A stretch of DNA of 64,000 nt from Paracoccaceae bacterium (GCA_027489355.1 JAIXZY010000012.1:1-64000); one strand, 5' to 3'. Positions 49,904-59,710 are shown, numbered from the stretch's first letter. Program-made: numbers and translations. The notes: generated by a model from the letters alone, not told the origin.

Positions 49904-51028
49904 ATGACCCACAACCCCGTCCGCCCCTGGCGCAACATCCAGCGGCGGCCCTCGCGGCAGATCCGCGTGGGCAAGGTGCTGGTGGGCGGCGACGCGCCGA
50001 TTTCGGTGCAGACGATGACCAACACGATCACGTCAGACGTCGCTGCGACCATCGAACAGATCCAGCGCTGTGCGGTGGCCGGGGCGGATATCGTCCGGGT
50101 CTCGACGCCCGACGAGGACTCGACCCGCGCGCTGAAGGAAATCGTGGCGGAAAGCCCGGTCCCGATCGTCGCGGACATCCATTTCCACTACAAGCGCGCC
50201 ATCGAGGCGGCCGAGGCGGGCGCGGCCTGCCTGCGGATCAACCCCGGCAACATCGGCGACGCGAAGCGCGTGGCCGAGGTGGTCAAGGCCGCGAAGGACC
50301 ACGGCTGCAGCATCCGCATCGGGGTGAACGCCGGGTCGCTGGAAAAGCACCTTTTGGAGAAATACGGCGAGCCTTGCCCCGAGGCGATGGTCGAATCCGG
50401 GCTGGATCACATCAAGCTGTTGCAGGACAACGACTTTCACGAATTCAAGATCAGCGTGAAGGCCTCGGACGTGTTCCTTGCGGCCGCCGCCTATCAGCAG
50501 CTTGCCGACGCCACCGACGCGCCGATCCACCTGGGGATCACCGAGGCCGGGGGCCTGATGTCCGGCACGGTGAAATCCGCGATCGGGCTTGGCAACCTTC
50601 TGTGGATGGGGATCGGCGACACGATCCGCGTTTCCCTCAGCGCCGATCCGGTCGAGGAAGTGAAGGTCGGCTACGAGATCCTGAAATCGCTTGGCCTGCG
50701 CCACCGGGGCGTCACGATCATTTCTTGCCCCAGCTGCGCGCGGCAGGGGTTCGACGTGATCAAGACCGTCGCGGCGCTGGAGGACCGGCTGGCCCACATC
50801 ACCACCAGCATGTCGCTGTCGATCATCGGCTGCGTGGTGAACGGCCCGGGCGAGGCGCTGATGACCGACATCGGCTTCACCGGCGGAGGCGCAGGCAAGG
50901 GCATGGTCTACCTGGCCGGCAAGCAGGACCACACGCTGTCGAACGACCGCATGATCGACCACATCGTCGATCTGGTGGAACGGAAGGCGGCCGAGATCGA
51001 GGCGGCCGAAAAGCTCGCCGCGGAATAG
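49904..51028 (+). CDS. ispG: 4-hydroxy-3-methylbut-2-enyl diphosphate synthase
   Basis: 374 aa. Penultimate [4Fe-4S] enzyme of the MEP isoprenoid pathway. The TIM-barrel begins with [19 protein letters not shown]; the iron-sulfur site is in [10 protein letters not shown] and [11 protein letters not shown]. Start ATG 49904 follows ACGGAGCG, 4 nt upstream. It is the standard partner of rodZ. The stop is 3 bp from the end of the convergent LysR gene. Confidence 0.97.
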   Translation: MTHNPVRPWRNIQRRPSRQIRVGKVLVGGDAPISVQTMTNTITSDVAATIEQIQRCAVAGADIVRVSTPDEDSTRALKEIVAESPVPIVADIHFHYKRAIEAAEAGAACLRINPGNIGDAKRVAEVVKAAKDHGCSIRIGVNAGSLEKHLLEKYGEPCPEAMVESGLDHIKLLQDNDFHEFKISVKASDVFLAAAAYQQLADATDAPIHLGITEAGGLMSGTVKSAIGLGNLLWMGIGDTIRVSLSADPVEEVKVGYEILKSLGLRHRGVTIISCPSCARQGFDVIKTVAALEDRLAHITTSMSLSIIGCVVNGPGEALMTDIGFTGGGAGKGMVYLAGKQDHTLSNDRMIDHIVDLVERKAAEIEAAEKLAAE

Positions 51029-51031
51029 GCG

Positions 51032-51922
51032 TCAGTCCTCGCCCAGTTCGCGCGCCAGGTGGTCGATGAAGGCGCGCAGGCGGGCCGTCACCGACTGGGC
51101 TGACGGGTAGACGAAGTAGATCGCCTTGCGCGGGGTGGACCAGTCGGGCAGGACGCGGACGAGGCGGCCTGCGGCGATCTCGGCCCGGGCGATCATGCCG
51201 GGCAGCGCGGCGACTCCTGCCCCCACCACCACGGCATCGCGCACCGCCAGATGCGAGCCAAGGCGCAGCGGCGGGTCATAGGGCAGGGTGATCTCTTCGT
51301 CGCCGTTCTGCAGCGGCAGGCCGCCGCCCCAGGCCATTGCCAGCCCGACCATAGGAAACCGGCCCAGGTCCGACGGATGGCGCAGCGTCGACAGGTCGGG
51401 CAGTTGCGGCGAGGCGACCAGCATCGCCTGCCCGTGCAAGAGGCGACGGGCGACCTGGGTCGAATCCTCCAGCGGGCCGAAGCGGATGCAGCCGTCGAAA
51501 CCTTCCTCCAAGAGATCGGGGGTGCGGTCGAGGAAATGGATCTCCAGCGTCACCTCGGGATGCAGGGCGCGGAAGCTGGCGGCGATGGGGCCGATCAGAA
51601 GGTTGCCGATCACCTGCGGCACCGCCAGCCGCAGATGCCCGCGCGGCGTCCCGCCGGATTCTCCCAGGGCGCGGCGGATATCTTCGGCCTCGCCCAGCAG
51701 GCGCTCGGCACGGGCGGCCAGGACCTCGCCTTCCTGCGTCGGCCGCAGGGTGCGGGTCGACCGTTCGATCAGCCGCACGCCAAGCTGGCTTTCCAGGTCC
51801 GCGACGCGCTTCGACAGCGTGGACTTCGGCACCCGCAGCGTCAGGGCCGCGGCCGAGAACGAGCCTTCGCGCAGCACGGTGCGAAAGCCGCGCAGGGCGG
51901 AGAGGTCGAGATCATTGTCCAT
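51032..51922 (-). CDS. LysR-family transcriptional regulator
   Basis: 296 aa. N-terminal HTH (LREGSFSAAALTLRVPKSTL) followed by the LysR effector-binding domain (HLRLAVPQVIGNLLIGPIAA). Divergent from an MFS exporter with an 88-bp gap that contains two near-identical 17-bp repeats, the usual layout of a LysR regulator of that exporter. ATG at 51922 is chosen because the protein then begins MDNDLDLSALRGF as LysRs do; the frame is open upstream to 52096 but would enter the exporter promoter. Inducer unknown. Confidence 0.9.
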   Translation of the reverse strand: MDNDLDLSALRGFRTVLREGSFSAAALTLRVPKSTLSKRVADLESQLGVRLIERSTRTLRPTQEGEVLAARAERLLGEAEDIRRALGESGGTPRGHLRLAVPQVIGNLLIGPIAASFRALHPEVTLEIHFLDRTPDLLEEGFDGCIRFGPLEDSTQVARRLLHGQAMLVASPQLPDLSTLRHPSDLGRFPMVGLAMAWGGGLPLQNGDEEITLPYDPPLRLGSHLAVRDAVVVGAGVAALPGMIARAEIAAGRLVRVLPDWSTPRKAIYFVYPSAQSVTARLRAFIDHLARELGED

Positions 51923-51971
51923 GATATTGGACGCACCTTGCAGGAATGGCTGCCTTGTCCATGATGGTGGA
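51915..51971. promoter_or_regulatory. Two near-identical 17-bp direct repeats between lysR and MFS genes
   Basis: TTGTCCATGATATTGGA at 51915-51931 and TTGTCCATGATGGTGGA at 51955-51971 differ at two bases and start 40 bp apart, about four helical turns. Each carries GTCCA-N6-TGGA(C/T), a dyad typical of a LysR half-site pair. The first copy covers the lysR start codon. Likely operator pair for the LysR regulator. Confidence 0.65.
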
Positions 51972-52010
51972 TTGATGCATCTTCTGCAAGACCAATTCAA
52001 GGATGAGCAG

Positions 52011-53216
52011 ATGGAACGGATGGGGGAACCGCCAAGCCGTGCGGTGACAGGCGCGGTGCTGGGGCTGGCGTCGATGACGATCATGGCGAATGCCACGGTC
52101 GCCTCGTCGCTGCCGGGGCTGCGCGAGCATTATGCGGACGTGCCGCATATCGACACTCTGGCCGGGCTGATCGTGACGCTGCCGTCGCTGGCGATCGTGC
52201 TGTCGGCGGGGTTGATGGGCCTGCTGATCGACCGCTGGGACCGGCAGAAGCTTCTGCTGGTGACGGCGGCGCTGTATTGCATCGGCGGGACGTCCGGCCT
52301 CTGGGCGGAAAGCCTGTGGGGGATGCTGGCGGGCCGGCTGGCGCTGGGGCTGGGGGTCGCGGGGACGATGAACCTTGGGATGACCTGGGCCAGCGATCTC
52401 TGGCAGGGTCCGGCGCGGGCGCGGTTCCTGGGGATGCAGGGGGCGGCGATCTCGGCTGCGGGGATCGTGTTCATGCTGCTTGGCGGGGCGCTGGCAAGCT
52501 TGCACTGGCGCGGGGCCTTTGCCGTCTATGCGCTGATCGTTCCCATTGCGGTGCTGGCTTTCCTGACCCTGGAGCCACATGCAAAGGCCATCGCGGCAGA
52601 GCGGGACCGGCCCAAACCCGCGCGGTCCACCGCCGACCGCTTTCCCTGGGCGGCCTATGCCTTCATCGCGCCGCTCGCCTTCCTGTTCCAGGCCGCTTTC
52701 TACGTCACTCCGACGCGTCTGCCGTTCCATCTCGAAGCCTTGGGGACCACGAGCCCGCTGGTCGTGGGTGCGCTGATGGCGGCTCTTGTTACCGTCTCGG
52801 CCCCGGTGTCGCTGATGTATGGCCGCATCCGGGCGCGGCTGAGCGCCATGACGATCTTCGGCCTCAGCTTCGTGCTGATCGGCCTCGGCTTTCTGGCCCA
52901 TGCCACGGCGACGGACTGGCACGGGGTTCTCATGGGCTCGCTGATCGCGGGGCTGGGGATGGGGATTTCCATGCCCAACTACACGACCTGGTTCATGGCG
53001 CGGGTGCCGGCCTCGATGCGCGGCCGGGCCTCGGGCCTTTTGACCACGGCGTTCTTCCTGGGCCAGTTCGCCTCGCCGCTGGTGTCGGCGCCGCTGGTGG
53101 CCTGGCTGGGCCTGGCGGGTACCTTCGGAACGGTTGGCCTTGCACTGGTGACACTGGGCGTCGGCCTCTGGGTCGCCCATGCGGTGCGGCCCGAGCCGAC
53201 GGCGGCCGAGGCGTGA
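52011..53216 (+). CDS. MFS transporter, drug/metabolite exporter type
   Basis: 401 aa with twelve hydrophobic segments. The motif A region is MGLLIDRWDRQKLLLV and a second-half copy of the loop is LMYGRIRARLS. Similar MFS genes next to LysR regulators are small-molecule exporters. ATG at 52011 is chosen for AAGGA at 51999-52003, 7 nt upstream; ATG at 51975 would put the start in the operator repeats. Substrate unknown; regulation by the divergent LysR gene is likely. Confidence 0.88.
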   Translation: MERMGEPPSRAVTGAVLGLASMTIMANATVASSLPGLREHYADVPHIDTLAGLIVTLPSLAIVLSAGLMGLLIDRWDRQKLLLVTAALYCIGGTSGLWAESLWGMLAGRLALGLGVAGTMNLGMTWASDLWQGPARARFLGMQGAAISAAGIVFMLLGGALASLHWRGAFAVYALIVPIAVLAFLTLEPHAKAIAAERDRPKPARSTADRFPWAAYAFIAPLAFLFQAAFYVTPTRLPFHLEALGTTSPLVVGALMAALVTVSAPVSLMYGRIRARLSAMTIFGLSFVLIGLGFLAHATATDWHGVLMGSLIAGLGMGISMPNYTTWFMARVPASMRGRASGLLTTAFFLGQFASPLVSAPLVAWLGLAGTFGTVGLALVTLGVGLWVAHAVRPEPTAAEA

Positions 53217-53258
53217 CGGACGCGGGCGTGTCCGTGAAAGCGGGCGCGCCAGACGGCC

Positions 53259-53594
53259 CTAATGGGTGATGGACTTCGAGAAGAGGTTCACGATCAGCAC
53301 CCCGGCCAGGATGAAGCCCAGACCAAGGATCGCAGCGAAATCGAGCGTCTGCTGGTACCAGATCCAGGCCACCGCGCTGATCAGCACGATGCCCATGCCC
53401 GACCAGATCGCATAGACGATGCCGGTCGGCATCACGCGCAGGGGATAGGACAGCAGCCAGAAGGCCAGCGCATAGCCCGCCACGGCCAGGACCGACGGGC
53501 CAAGCCGCGAGAAACTGGCCGAGCGCGCGAGCGCGGTGGTCGCGATCACCTCGGCCACGATGGCGGCGAGCAGGATAAGGTAGGTCTTGGTCAT
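53259..53594 (-). CDS. SMR-family multidrug exporter (EmrE-like)
   Basis: 111 aa with four membrane helices, the classic small-multidrug-resistance size. The essential membrane carboxylate is Glu15 in LAAIVAEVIATTAL. GMGIVLISAVAWIWYQQTLD is the family's third-helix region. It pumps cationic drugs or guanidinium with proton antiport as a dual-topology dimer. ATG at 53594 (MTKTYLILL) is chosen; an ATG at 53633 would add a basic leader. Not clearly in an operon with the DsbA gene. Confidence 0.92.
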   Translation of the reverse strand: MTKTYLILLAAIVAEVIATTALARSASFSRLGPSVLAVAGYALAFWLLSYPLRVMPTGIVYAIWSGMGIVLISAVAWIWYQQTLDFAAILGLGFILAGVLIVNLFSKSITH

Positions 53595-53666
53595 GATGCT
53601 GTGTCGCCCGCGCCGTTCCGGAATCGCCGGCATCCTGCGCGGGGACTGGCGGCGTGTCGAGGCGGC

Positions 53667-54428
53667 TTAGCCGTCCGCCCGCATGTCGGAGACGAACTCG
53701 CGCATCACGTCCAGCGGGGCATAGCCGCGCATCACCGAATCCCCCATGATGAAGGCCGGCGTGCCGGTGATGTCCATCTGTTCGGCCAGCGCATAGTTGT
53801 CCTGGATGACCGCCATCACCTCGGGCGCGTTCATCCGGTCGAGGATCGGTTTCGCCTCAAGCCCAAGATCCTCGGCCAGACGGGTCAGGGTCTCGGCCGA
53901 CGGCTCGCCGCGCAGCGTCATCAGCGCGTCATGCGCCTTGCCGTAGACCTCGTCGCCGTGCAGCTGCTTCAGCGCAATGGCGAACTGGGCCGACATCATC
54001 GACGCCTCGCCCAGGATCGGGAACTCTTTCACCACGAACCGGATGTTGCCGTCGGACTTGATCAGCTCGTCGACCTCGGCATAGGCCTTGCGGCAGTAGC
54101 CGCAGCGGTAATCCATGAACTCGACCAGGGTGATGTCGCCCTGAAGGTTGCCGCCGACCCAGTCGTTCGGGTTGGCGAAGATCCGTGCGCTGTTGGCGGC
54201 GATGACCTGGGTGTCGCGTTCCAGCCCGGCGGCGTCCTGCCGCTGCTGCAGCACATCCATAGCCTCGATCAGCACCTCGGGATTTTCAAGGAGATAGGCC
54301 CGCACCTCATCCCGGAAGGCCTTGCGCTCGGCCTCGGTCATGGAGGAGGTGGTCCCGGTGGCGGGCTCCTCGGCAAAGGCGGGGAGGGCGGCGAGGCCGG
54401 CGATCAGGCCAAGGGCGAGGCGGGTCAT
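53667..54428 (-). CDS. DsbA-family thioredoxin-fold oxidoreductase
   Basis: 253 aa. A signal peptide (LALGLIAGLAALPAFA) exports it. The active site is Cys109-Gly-Tyr-Cys112 in YRCGYCRKAY, and the cis-proline loop is in DITGTPAFIMGD. An N-terminal helical extension (EAERKAFRDEVRAYLLENPE) makes it like the ScsC/BdbD type that may trimerise. It probably oxidises or isomerises periplasmic disulfides. ATG at 54428 has AGGAG 6 nt upstream. Divergent from the amidase gene with about 130 bp between. Confidence 0.88.
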   Translation of the reverse strand: MTRLALGLIAGLAALPAFAEEPATGTTSSMTEAERKAFRDEVRAYLLENPEVLIEAMDVLQQRQDAAGLERDTQVIAANSARIFANPNDWVGGNLQGDITLVEFMDYRCGYCRKAYAEVDELIKSDGNIRFVVKEFPILGEASMMSAQFAIALKQLHGDEVYGKAHDALMTLRGEPSAETLTRLAEDLGLEAKPILDRMNAPEVMAVIQDNYALAEQMDITGTPAFIMGDSVMRGYAPLDVMREFVSDMRADG

Positions 54429-54562
54429 GAAGGCTCCTGCACAGCCGCGACGCTGCGGCGCGCGAAGGATAGGGGGGGCCTTCGGGCGTGACAAGCCGCT
54501 CGCCGTTTCGTGATCCGAACGGGACAATTTACAAATGCCGGGCAAGCGGGGATAAGGCTGCG

Positions 54563-55771
54563 ATGACCGCGTTCCGCCTGCTTCCGCACCTTCTGATGCT
54601 GCTTCTGGCCCTGGCGCTTCCTGCCCGCGCGCAGGAGCTTTCGGCGCTGGCCAGGGTCGACCCGCTGCGATCGGGGATCGTCGCGACGGGGCAGGGGCTG
54701 GAACTGCGCCTGTCGCTCAGCCAGTCGGTGCCGTGGCGGCTGCGGCTGATGGCCGATCCGCCCCGCATGGTCATCGACGCCCGCGAGGTCGACTGGAAAG
54801 GCGCCGAGGCGCTGGCGGTGGTCAAGCCCGGGGTCTCGCTTAGGGCCGGGCGGTTCCGGCCGGGCTGGTCGCGGATGGTGCTGGAGATGGACGGCCCCTT
54901 CGCCGTCAGCCGGGCCGAGATGACGACGGGCGACGAAGTGCGGCTGGAGGTCGTCCTGACCCCCACCGACGCCGCAAGTTTCGCCGCCGAGGCCGCGCGT
55001 CCCGACCTGCCGGACTGGGCGCTGCCCGAGGCCGCCCAGCTGGTCGCGCCCCTGCCGGAAGGCGGCGGCCCGCTGGTCGTGGTTCTGGACCCCGGCCACG
55101 GCGGGATCGACCCCGGCGCCGAGCGCGAGGGTGCAAGCGAGGCCGCGCTGATGCTGACCTTCGCGCGCGAACTGAAGGAAGTGCTGGTGCGCGACGGCCG
55201 CTTCCGGGTGGTGATGACACGGGACGAGGATGTGTTCGTGCCGCTGGAAACCCGAACCTCGATCGCCCGCGATGCAGAGGCGGACGTCTTCCTGTCGCTG
55301 CACGCTGATGCGCTGGCCGAGGGCGACGCCCAGGGCGCGACGGTCTACACGCTGGCCGAGGAGGCGTCGGATGCGGCCTCGGCGGCGCTGGCCGAACGGC
55401 ACGACCGCGACGACCTGCTGGCGGGGATGGACCTGTCGGACCAGGACGATGTGGTGGCCGAGGTGCTGATGGACATGGCGCGGACCGAGACCCGCCCGCG
55501 CACAGAGCGCCTTGCCAAGGCGATGGTCGCCGCGATCAAGGCGGCCGAGATCCGCATGCATCGCCATCCGCTGCAATCGGGCGGGTTCTCGGTGCTGAAA
55601 TCCCCCGACATTCCGTCGATCCTGCTGGAGGCGGGGTTCCTGTCCTCGGACCGCGATTTCAAGCGCCTGTCCGACCCCGCCTGGCGCGCGACGCTGGCCG
55701 AGGCGCTGCTGCAGGCGCTTGTCGCCTGGTCCGAGGACGACGCCAGCCTGCGTGGGGCGGCCAGCCCCTGA
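54563..55771 (+). CDS. N-acetylmuramoyl-L-alanine amidase with AMIN domain (AmiC-type)
   Basis: 402 aa. The signal peptide is MTAFRLLPHLLMLLLALALP, cleavage after ARA. An AMIN domain (VDPLRSGIVATGQGLELRLS) precedes Amidase_3, with zinc ligands in LDPGHGGIDPG, SLHADA and the catalytic Glu in LLEAGFLSS. It cleaves septal peptidoglycan cross-linked stem peptides from muramic acid to separate daughter cells. ATG at 54563 has AAGG 5 nt before. The gene leads directly to mrcA about 110 bp on, an order shared with many alphaproteobacteria. Confidence 0.92.
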   Translation: MTAFRLLPHLLMLLLALALPARAQELSALARVDPLRSGIVATGQGLELRLSLSQSVPWRLRLMADPPRMVIDAREVDWKGAEALAVVKPGVSLRAGRFRPGWSRMVLEMDGPFAVSRAEMTTGDEVRLEVVLTPTDAASFAAEAARPDLPDWALPEAAQLVAPLPEGGGPLVVVLDPGHGGIDPGAEREGASEAALMLTFARELKEVLVRDGRFRVVMTRDEDVFVPLETRTSIARDAEADVFLSLHADALAEGDAQGATVYTLAEEASDAASAALAERHDRDDLLAGMDLSDQDDVVAEVLMDMARTETRPRTERLAKAMVAAIKAAEIRMHRHPLQSGGFSVLKSPDIPSILLEAGFLSSDRDFKRLSDPAWRATLAEALLQALVAWSEDDASLRGAASP

Positions 55772-55884
55772 CGGCCTGGTCCTGCCTTGCGAAACCCCGC
55801 CCGCACAGCCATTTGTGACCGGCCAAGGTTTTGACGCGCGCCTGCGTCTGGTATACTGCGGGGGCGAAATCAGCGGGGGTTCGC

Positions 55885-58443
55885 GTGCTTCGGTTTGTCG
55901 GCAATGTCCTGGGCGGCCTCTTCACCATGCTGACGCTGGGGCTGATCTTCGCCGCGCTGACCGTGGGCGGGATCTTCTACATGTATTCCCGCGACCTTCC
56001 CAGCCACGAGAACCTGGCGCAGTACACCCCTGCCACCATCAGCCGGATCTATTCGGGCGAGGGGCGGATCATCGACGAATTCGCGCAGGAGCGGCGGCTG
56101 TTCGTCGCCTCCGAGGACATCCCCGACCTGGTCAAGCAGGCCTTCATCAGCGCCGAGGACAAGAACTTCTACCAGCACCACGGCTATGACACCCGCGGCA
56201 TGGTCGCCGCCCTGGTCGAGGCGGTGAAGAGCCGCGGCGAAAGCATGCGGGGGGCGTCCACCATTACCCAGCAGGTGATGAAGAACTTCCTGCTCGACGG
56301 CTCGCGGAGCGTGGAGCGGAAGATCAAGGAGATCATCCTTGCGACCCGGCTGGAACAGACGCTGTCCAAGGACAAGATCCTGGAATTGTACCTGAACGAG
56401 ATCTTCCTGGGGAAGAACTCCTACGGCGTGGCCGCGGCGGCGCAGACCTATTTCAACAAGCCGCTGTCCGACCTTGCCCCGCACGAGGCGGCGATGCTGG
56501 CCGCGATGCCGCAGGCGCCGGGCAAGTACGACCCGGTGACCGCGAAGGAACGGGTGACCGAACGCCGGAACTACGTTCTGCGCGAGATGTGGCAGAACGG
56601 CTATATCGATGAGGCGACCTACCTTTCGGAAAAGGACCAGCCGCTCCGGTCGGTGCAGAACGGCGACTTCGAGGCCTTCCGCGACGCGCTGCCGCCGCGC
56701 GACTACTTCACCGACGAGATCCGCCGCCAGCTTTCGGGCGTCTTCGGCGAGGACGAGTTCTTCTCGGGCGGGTTGACCATCCGTGCAACCGTCGACCGCG
56801 AGCTGCAGAAGGACGCCGCCGCCGCGCTGCGTAAGGGGCTGGAGCAGTACGACCGCAGCCAGGGCGTCTGGCGCGGGACCGGCAAGACGCTGCCTGCGGA
56901 GGTGCTTGGCTCCGAGGAAGCCTGGCGCGCCGCGCTGGCCAAGGTCGAGGTCCCGCGCGACGTGGACAGCTGGTTCCCCGCCGTGGTGCTGGAAGTGGGT
57001 GAGAACGATGCCCGCATCGGCATCGAGGGCGTGATGGACGATGAGGACGGCCATTTCATCCCGGCCGAGGACGTGACCTGGGCGCGCAAGCGGCAGGCGG
57101 ACGGCAAGCTCGGCCCCAAGGCCAAGGTCGCGGGCGATCTCGTCTCGGTGGGCGACGTGGTGCTGGTGCGCGCGGTCACGAACGACGACGGCACGTTTAA
57201 ACGCTGGTCTCTGCGCCAGGTGCCGGAAGTGCAGGGCGCCTTCATGGCGATGGACGTAAACACCGGCCGCGTGCTGGCGATGCAGGGCGGGTTCAGCTAC
57301 CAGGATTCGGTCTTCAACCGCACCACGCAGGCGACCCGCCAGCCGGGGTCCAGCTTCAAGCCCTTCGTCTACGCCGCGGCGCTCGACAGCGGTTTCACCC
57401 CCGCCACCATCGTCGTTGATGCCCCGATCGAGATCGAGACGCCACAGGGCCTCTGGACGCCGAAAAACGCGTCAAACAAGTTCTACGGCCCGACGCCGCT
57501 GCGGACGGGGATCGAGCAGAGCCGGAACCTGATGACCATCCGCATCGCGCAGGAAATCGGCATGCAGACCGTCGCGGGCTATGCGGAACGCTTCGGCGTC
57601 TATGACCGGATGGGTCCGTTCCTGGCGAACTCGCTGGGTGCGCAGGAAACCACGCTCTTCAAGATGGTTGCCGCCTACGCCATGTTCGCCAACGGCGGCG
57701 AGAGGGTGGAGCCGACGCTGGTCGACCGCGTTCAGGACCGGTTCGGCAAGACGATCTACCGCCACGACCAGCGCGTCTGCGAGGATTGCGCCGACCCGAC
57801 CCTGGCGCCGGGGCAGGGGGTGCGGATCGACACCAACCGCGAACGCGTGATGAACGCGATCACCGCCTACCAGCTGACCAGCATGATGCAGGGCGTCGTG
57901 CAGCGCGGCTCGGCCAGCCGTCTGAACCTGCCTGTCCCCATCGCAGGCAAGACCGGCACCACGAACGATGCCAAGGACGTGTGGTTCATCGGCTATTCCT
58001 CGAACATCGTCGCGGGCTGCTACATCGGCTACGACCAGCCCCGCACGCTGGGCGAAAGCGCCTTCGGCGGCACGCTTTGCGTTCCGGTCTTCCAGGACTT
58101 CATGGAGGACGCGATCAAGAAATACGGCGGGGGCGAGTTCAAGGTTCCCCCCGGCGGCTATTTCCGCAAGATCGACCGCTTCACCGGTCAGCCGCTGCCG
58201 GACGACGCCACCGGTGACAACGTGGTCTCGGAATACTTCCGCGAGGGCGAGGACGCCCTGATCGGCCTGGGCCTCGTCGTCGACGGCGGCTTTGCAATGG
58301 GCGAGAACCTGCCCCTTTTCGCCTATGGCGAGGGCGAGGGCAGCGTCGACACCGGCAAGACCGTCACCAATTCGGAAGGCGAACAGGTCGTCGTGCCGAA
58401 GAAGGCCGATTTCGGCACCGTCTCCTCCGGCGGGCTTTACTGA
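55885..58443 (+). CDS. mrcA: Class A penicillin-binding protein PBP1A
   Basis: 852 aa. One N-terminal membrane helix (MLTLGLIFAALTVGGIFYMY), then the glycosyltransferase domain with catalytic Glu in SAEDKNFYQHHGYD and ASTITQQVMKNFLL, an OB-like insertion (SWFPAVVLEVGENDARIGIE), and the transpeptidase with nucleophile Ser489 in PGSSFKPFVY, SRN at QSRNLM and KTG in GKTGTTND. It polymerises and cross-links peptidoglycan. GTG at 55885 is the start because the protein then begins LRFVGNVLGGLF as relatives do; TTG at 55831 would add 18 residues with no family match. Confidence 0.95.
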   Translation: MLRFVGNVLGGLFTMLTLGLIFAALTVGGIFYMYSRDLPSHENLAQYTPATISRIYSGEGRIIDEFAQERRLFVASEDIPDLVKQAFISAEDKNFYQHHGYDTRGMVAALVEAVKSRGESMRGASTITQQVMKNFLLDGSRSVERKIKEIILATRLEQTLSKDKILELYLNEIFLGKNSYGVAAAAQTYFNKPLSDLAPHEAAMLAAMPQAPGKYDPVTAKERVTERRNYVLREMWQNGYIDEATYLSEKDQPLRSVQNGDFEAFRDALPPRDYFTDEIRRQLSGVFGEDEFFSGGLTIRATVDRELQKDAAAALRKGLEQYDRSQGVWRGTGKTLPAEVLGSEEAWRAALAKVEVPRDVDSWFPAVVLEVGENDARIGIEGVMDDEDGHFIPAEDVTWARKRQADGKLGPKAKVAGDLVSVGDVVLVRAVTNDDGTFKRWSLRQVPEVQGAFMAMDVNTGRVLAMQGGFSYQDSVFNRTTQATRQPGSSFKPFVYAAALDSGFTPATIVVDAPIEIETPQGLWTPKNASNKFYGPTPLRTGIEQSRNLMTIRIAQEIGMQTVAGYAERFGVYDRMGPFLANSLGAQETTLFKMVAAYAMFANGGERVEPTLVDRVQDRFGKTIYRHDQRVCEDCADPTLAPGQGVRIDTNRERVMNAITAYQLTSMMQGVVQRGSASRLNLPVPIAGKTGTTNDAKDVWFIGYSSNIVAGCYIGYDQPRTLGESAFGGTLCVPVFQDFMEDAIKKYGGGEFKVPPGGYFRKIDRFTGQPLPDDATGDNVVSEYFREGEDALIGLGLVVDGGFAMGENLPLFAYGEGEGSVDTGKTVTNSEGEQVVVPKKADFGTVSSGGLY

Positions 58444-58462
58444 CCCCACGCCTTCACTAGGG

Positions 58463-58484
58463 CCGCGCCCTTGCCGGGGCGCGG
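58463..58484. repeat. Inverted repeat between mrcA and prfB, possible attenuator
   Basis: CCGCGCCC/GGGCGCGG arms (58463-58470 and 58477-58484) with a 6-nt loop, 20 bp after the mrcA stop. No T-run follows, so it is at best a weak terminator. Confidence 0.45.
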
Positions 58485-58532
58485 TCAAACCCTTATGACG
58501 CCTGCCCAAGACCAAGACAGGATCCGATCCCC

Positions 58533-59660
58533 ATGCGCGCCGAAACCCAAGGCCATGTCGAAGCCATCGAAAAGACGCTGAAGCTTCTGGCGCAGCGGAT
58601 GGACTGGGAAACCGCGCCGCACCGGCTTGAGGAATTCGACGCCATGATCGAGGCGCCGGACCTGTGGAATGACCCGGCCAAGGCGCAGAAGCTGATGCGC
58701 GACCGCCAGGCGCTGCTGGACGCGGTCAATGCCTACAAGCTGATTTCCGGTGGGCTCAAGGACAACGTCGAGCTGATCGAGCTGGGCGAGATGGAAGGCG
58801 ACTCCGAGATCGTGAAGGAGGCCGAGGCCGCGCTGGCGGACCTTGTGAAGGTCGCCGAAGCGAAAGAGCTTGAGGCGCTGCTGGACGGCGAGGCCGACGG
58901 CAACGACACCTTCCTGGAAATCAACGCCGGGGCAGGGGGGACGGAAAGCTGCGACTGGGCCTCAATGCTGGCCCGGATGTACGTCCGCTGGGCCGAGGCG
59001 CATGGCTTCACCGTGGAACTGCAGTCCGAAAGCGAAGGCGACGGCGCCGGGATCAAGTCGGCCAGCTACAAGATCAGCGGCAAGAACGCCTACGGTTGGC
59101 TGAAGACCGAGGCCGGGGTGCATCGCCTTGTCCGCATCTCGCCCTACGACTCCGCCGCCCGCCGCCACACCAGCTTCTGCTCGGTCTGGGTCTACCCGGT
59201 GGTCGACGACAACATCGAGATCGAGGTCCAGGACAAGGACATCCGCATCGACACCTTCCGGTCGTCGGGCGCGGGCGGCCAGCACGTCAACAAGACCGAC
59301 TCCGCCGTGCGGATCACCCACTTCCCCTCCGGGATCGTGGTGACGTCGTCGCTGAAATCCCAGCACCAGAATCGGGACATCGCGATGAAGGCGCTGAAGT
59401 CGCGGCTTTACCAACAGGAACTCGACAAGCGGAACGCCGCCATCAACGAGGCGCATGAGAACAAGGGCGATGCGGGCTGGGGCAACCAGATCCGCTCTTA
59501 CGTCCTCCAGCCCTACCAGATGGTGAAGGACCTGCGCACGGGCTATGAGACCTCGGACACGCAAGGGGTGCTGAACGGCGACCTCGACGGGTTCATGGCG
59601 GCCACGCTGGCACTGAACGCTTCCGGCAAGAAGCGGGGCGAGATCGCGGACGTCGACTGA
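58533..59660 (+). CDS. prfB: Peptide chain release factor 2
   Basis: 375 aa. Recognises UGA and UAA and triggers peptide release. GGQ catalytic motif is Gly248-Gly249-Gln250 in SSGAGGQHVNKTDS. The recognition tripeptide reads Ser203-Pro204-Tyr205 in RISPYDSAARRH, where enterobacterial RF2 has SPF. The gene is continuous in one frame from ATG 58533: there is no in-frame UGA near codon 26 as in Escherichia coli, so no programmed +1 frameshift controls it. Stands 89 bp after mrcA. Confidence 0.96.
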   Translation: MRAETQGHVEAIEKTLKLLAQRMDWETAPHRLEEFDAMIEAPDLWNDPAKAQKLMRDRQALLDAVNAYKLISGGLKDNVELIELGEMEGDSEIVKEAEAALADLVKVAEAKELEALLDGEADGNDTFLEINAGAGGTESCDWASMLARMYVRWAEAHGFTVELQSESEGDGAGIKSASYKISGKNAYGWLKTEAGVHRLVRISPYDSAARRHTSFCSVWVYPVVDDNIEIEVQDKDIRIDTFRSSGAGGQHVNKTDSAVRITHFPSGIVVTSSLKSQHQNRDIAMKALKSRLYQQELDKRNAAINEAHENKGDAGWGNQIRSYVLQPYQMVKDLRTGYETSDTQGVLNGDLDGFMAATLALNASGKKRGEIADVD

Positions 59661-59710
59661 CGGCTGCAATTTCCTTGCCTGACGTTTCGCTGCCCGCTTA
59701 ATCTTCGGGC

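Noticed and set aside
58533-58620. Programmed +1 frameshift in prfB
   Set aside because: The gene is continuous from its ATG; no in-frame UGA occurs near codon 26.
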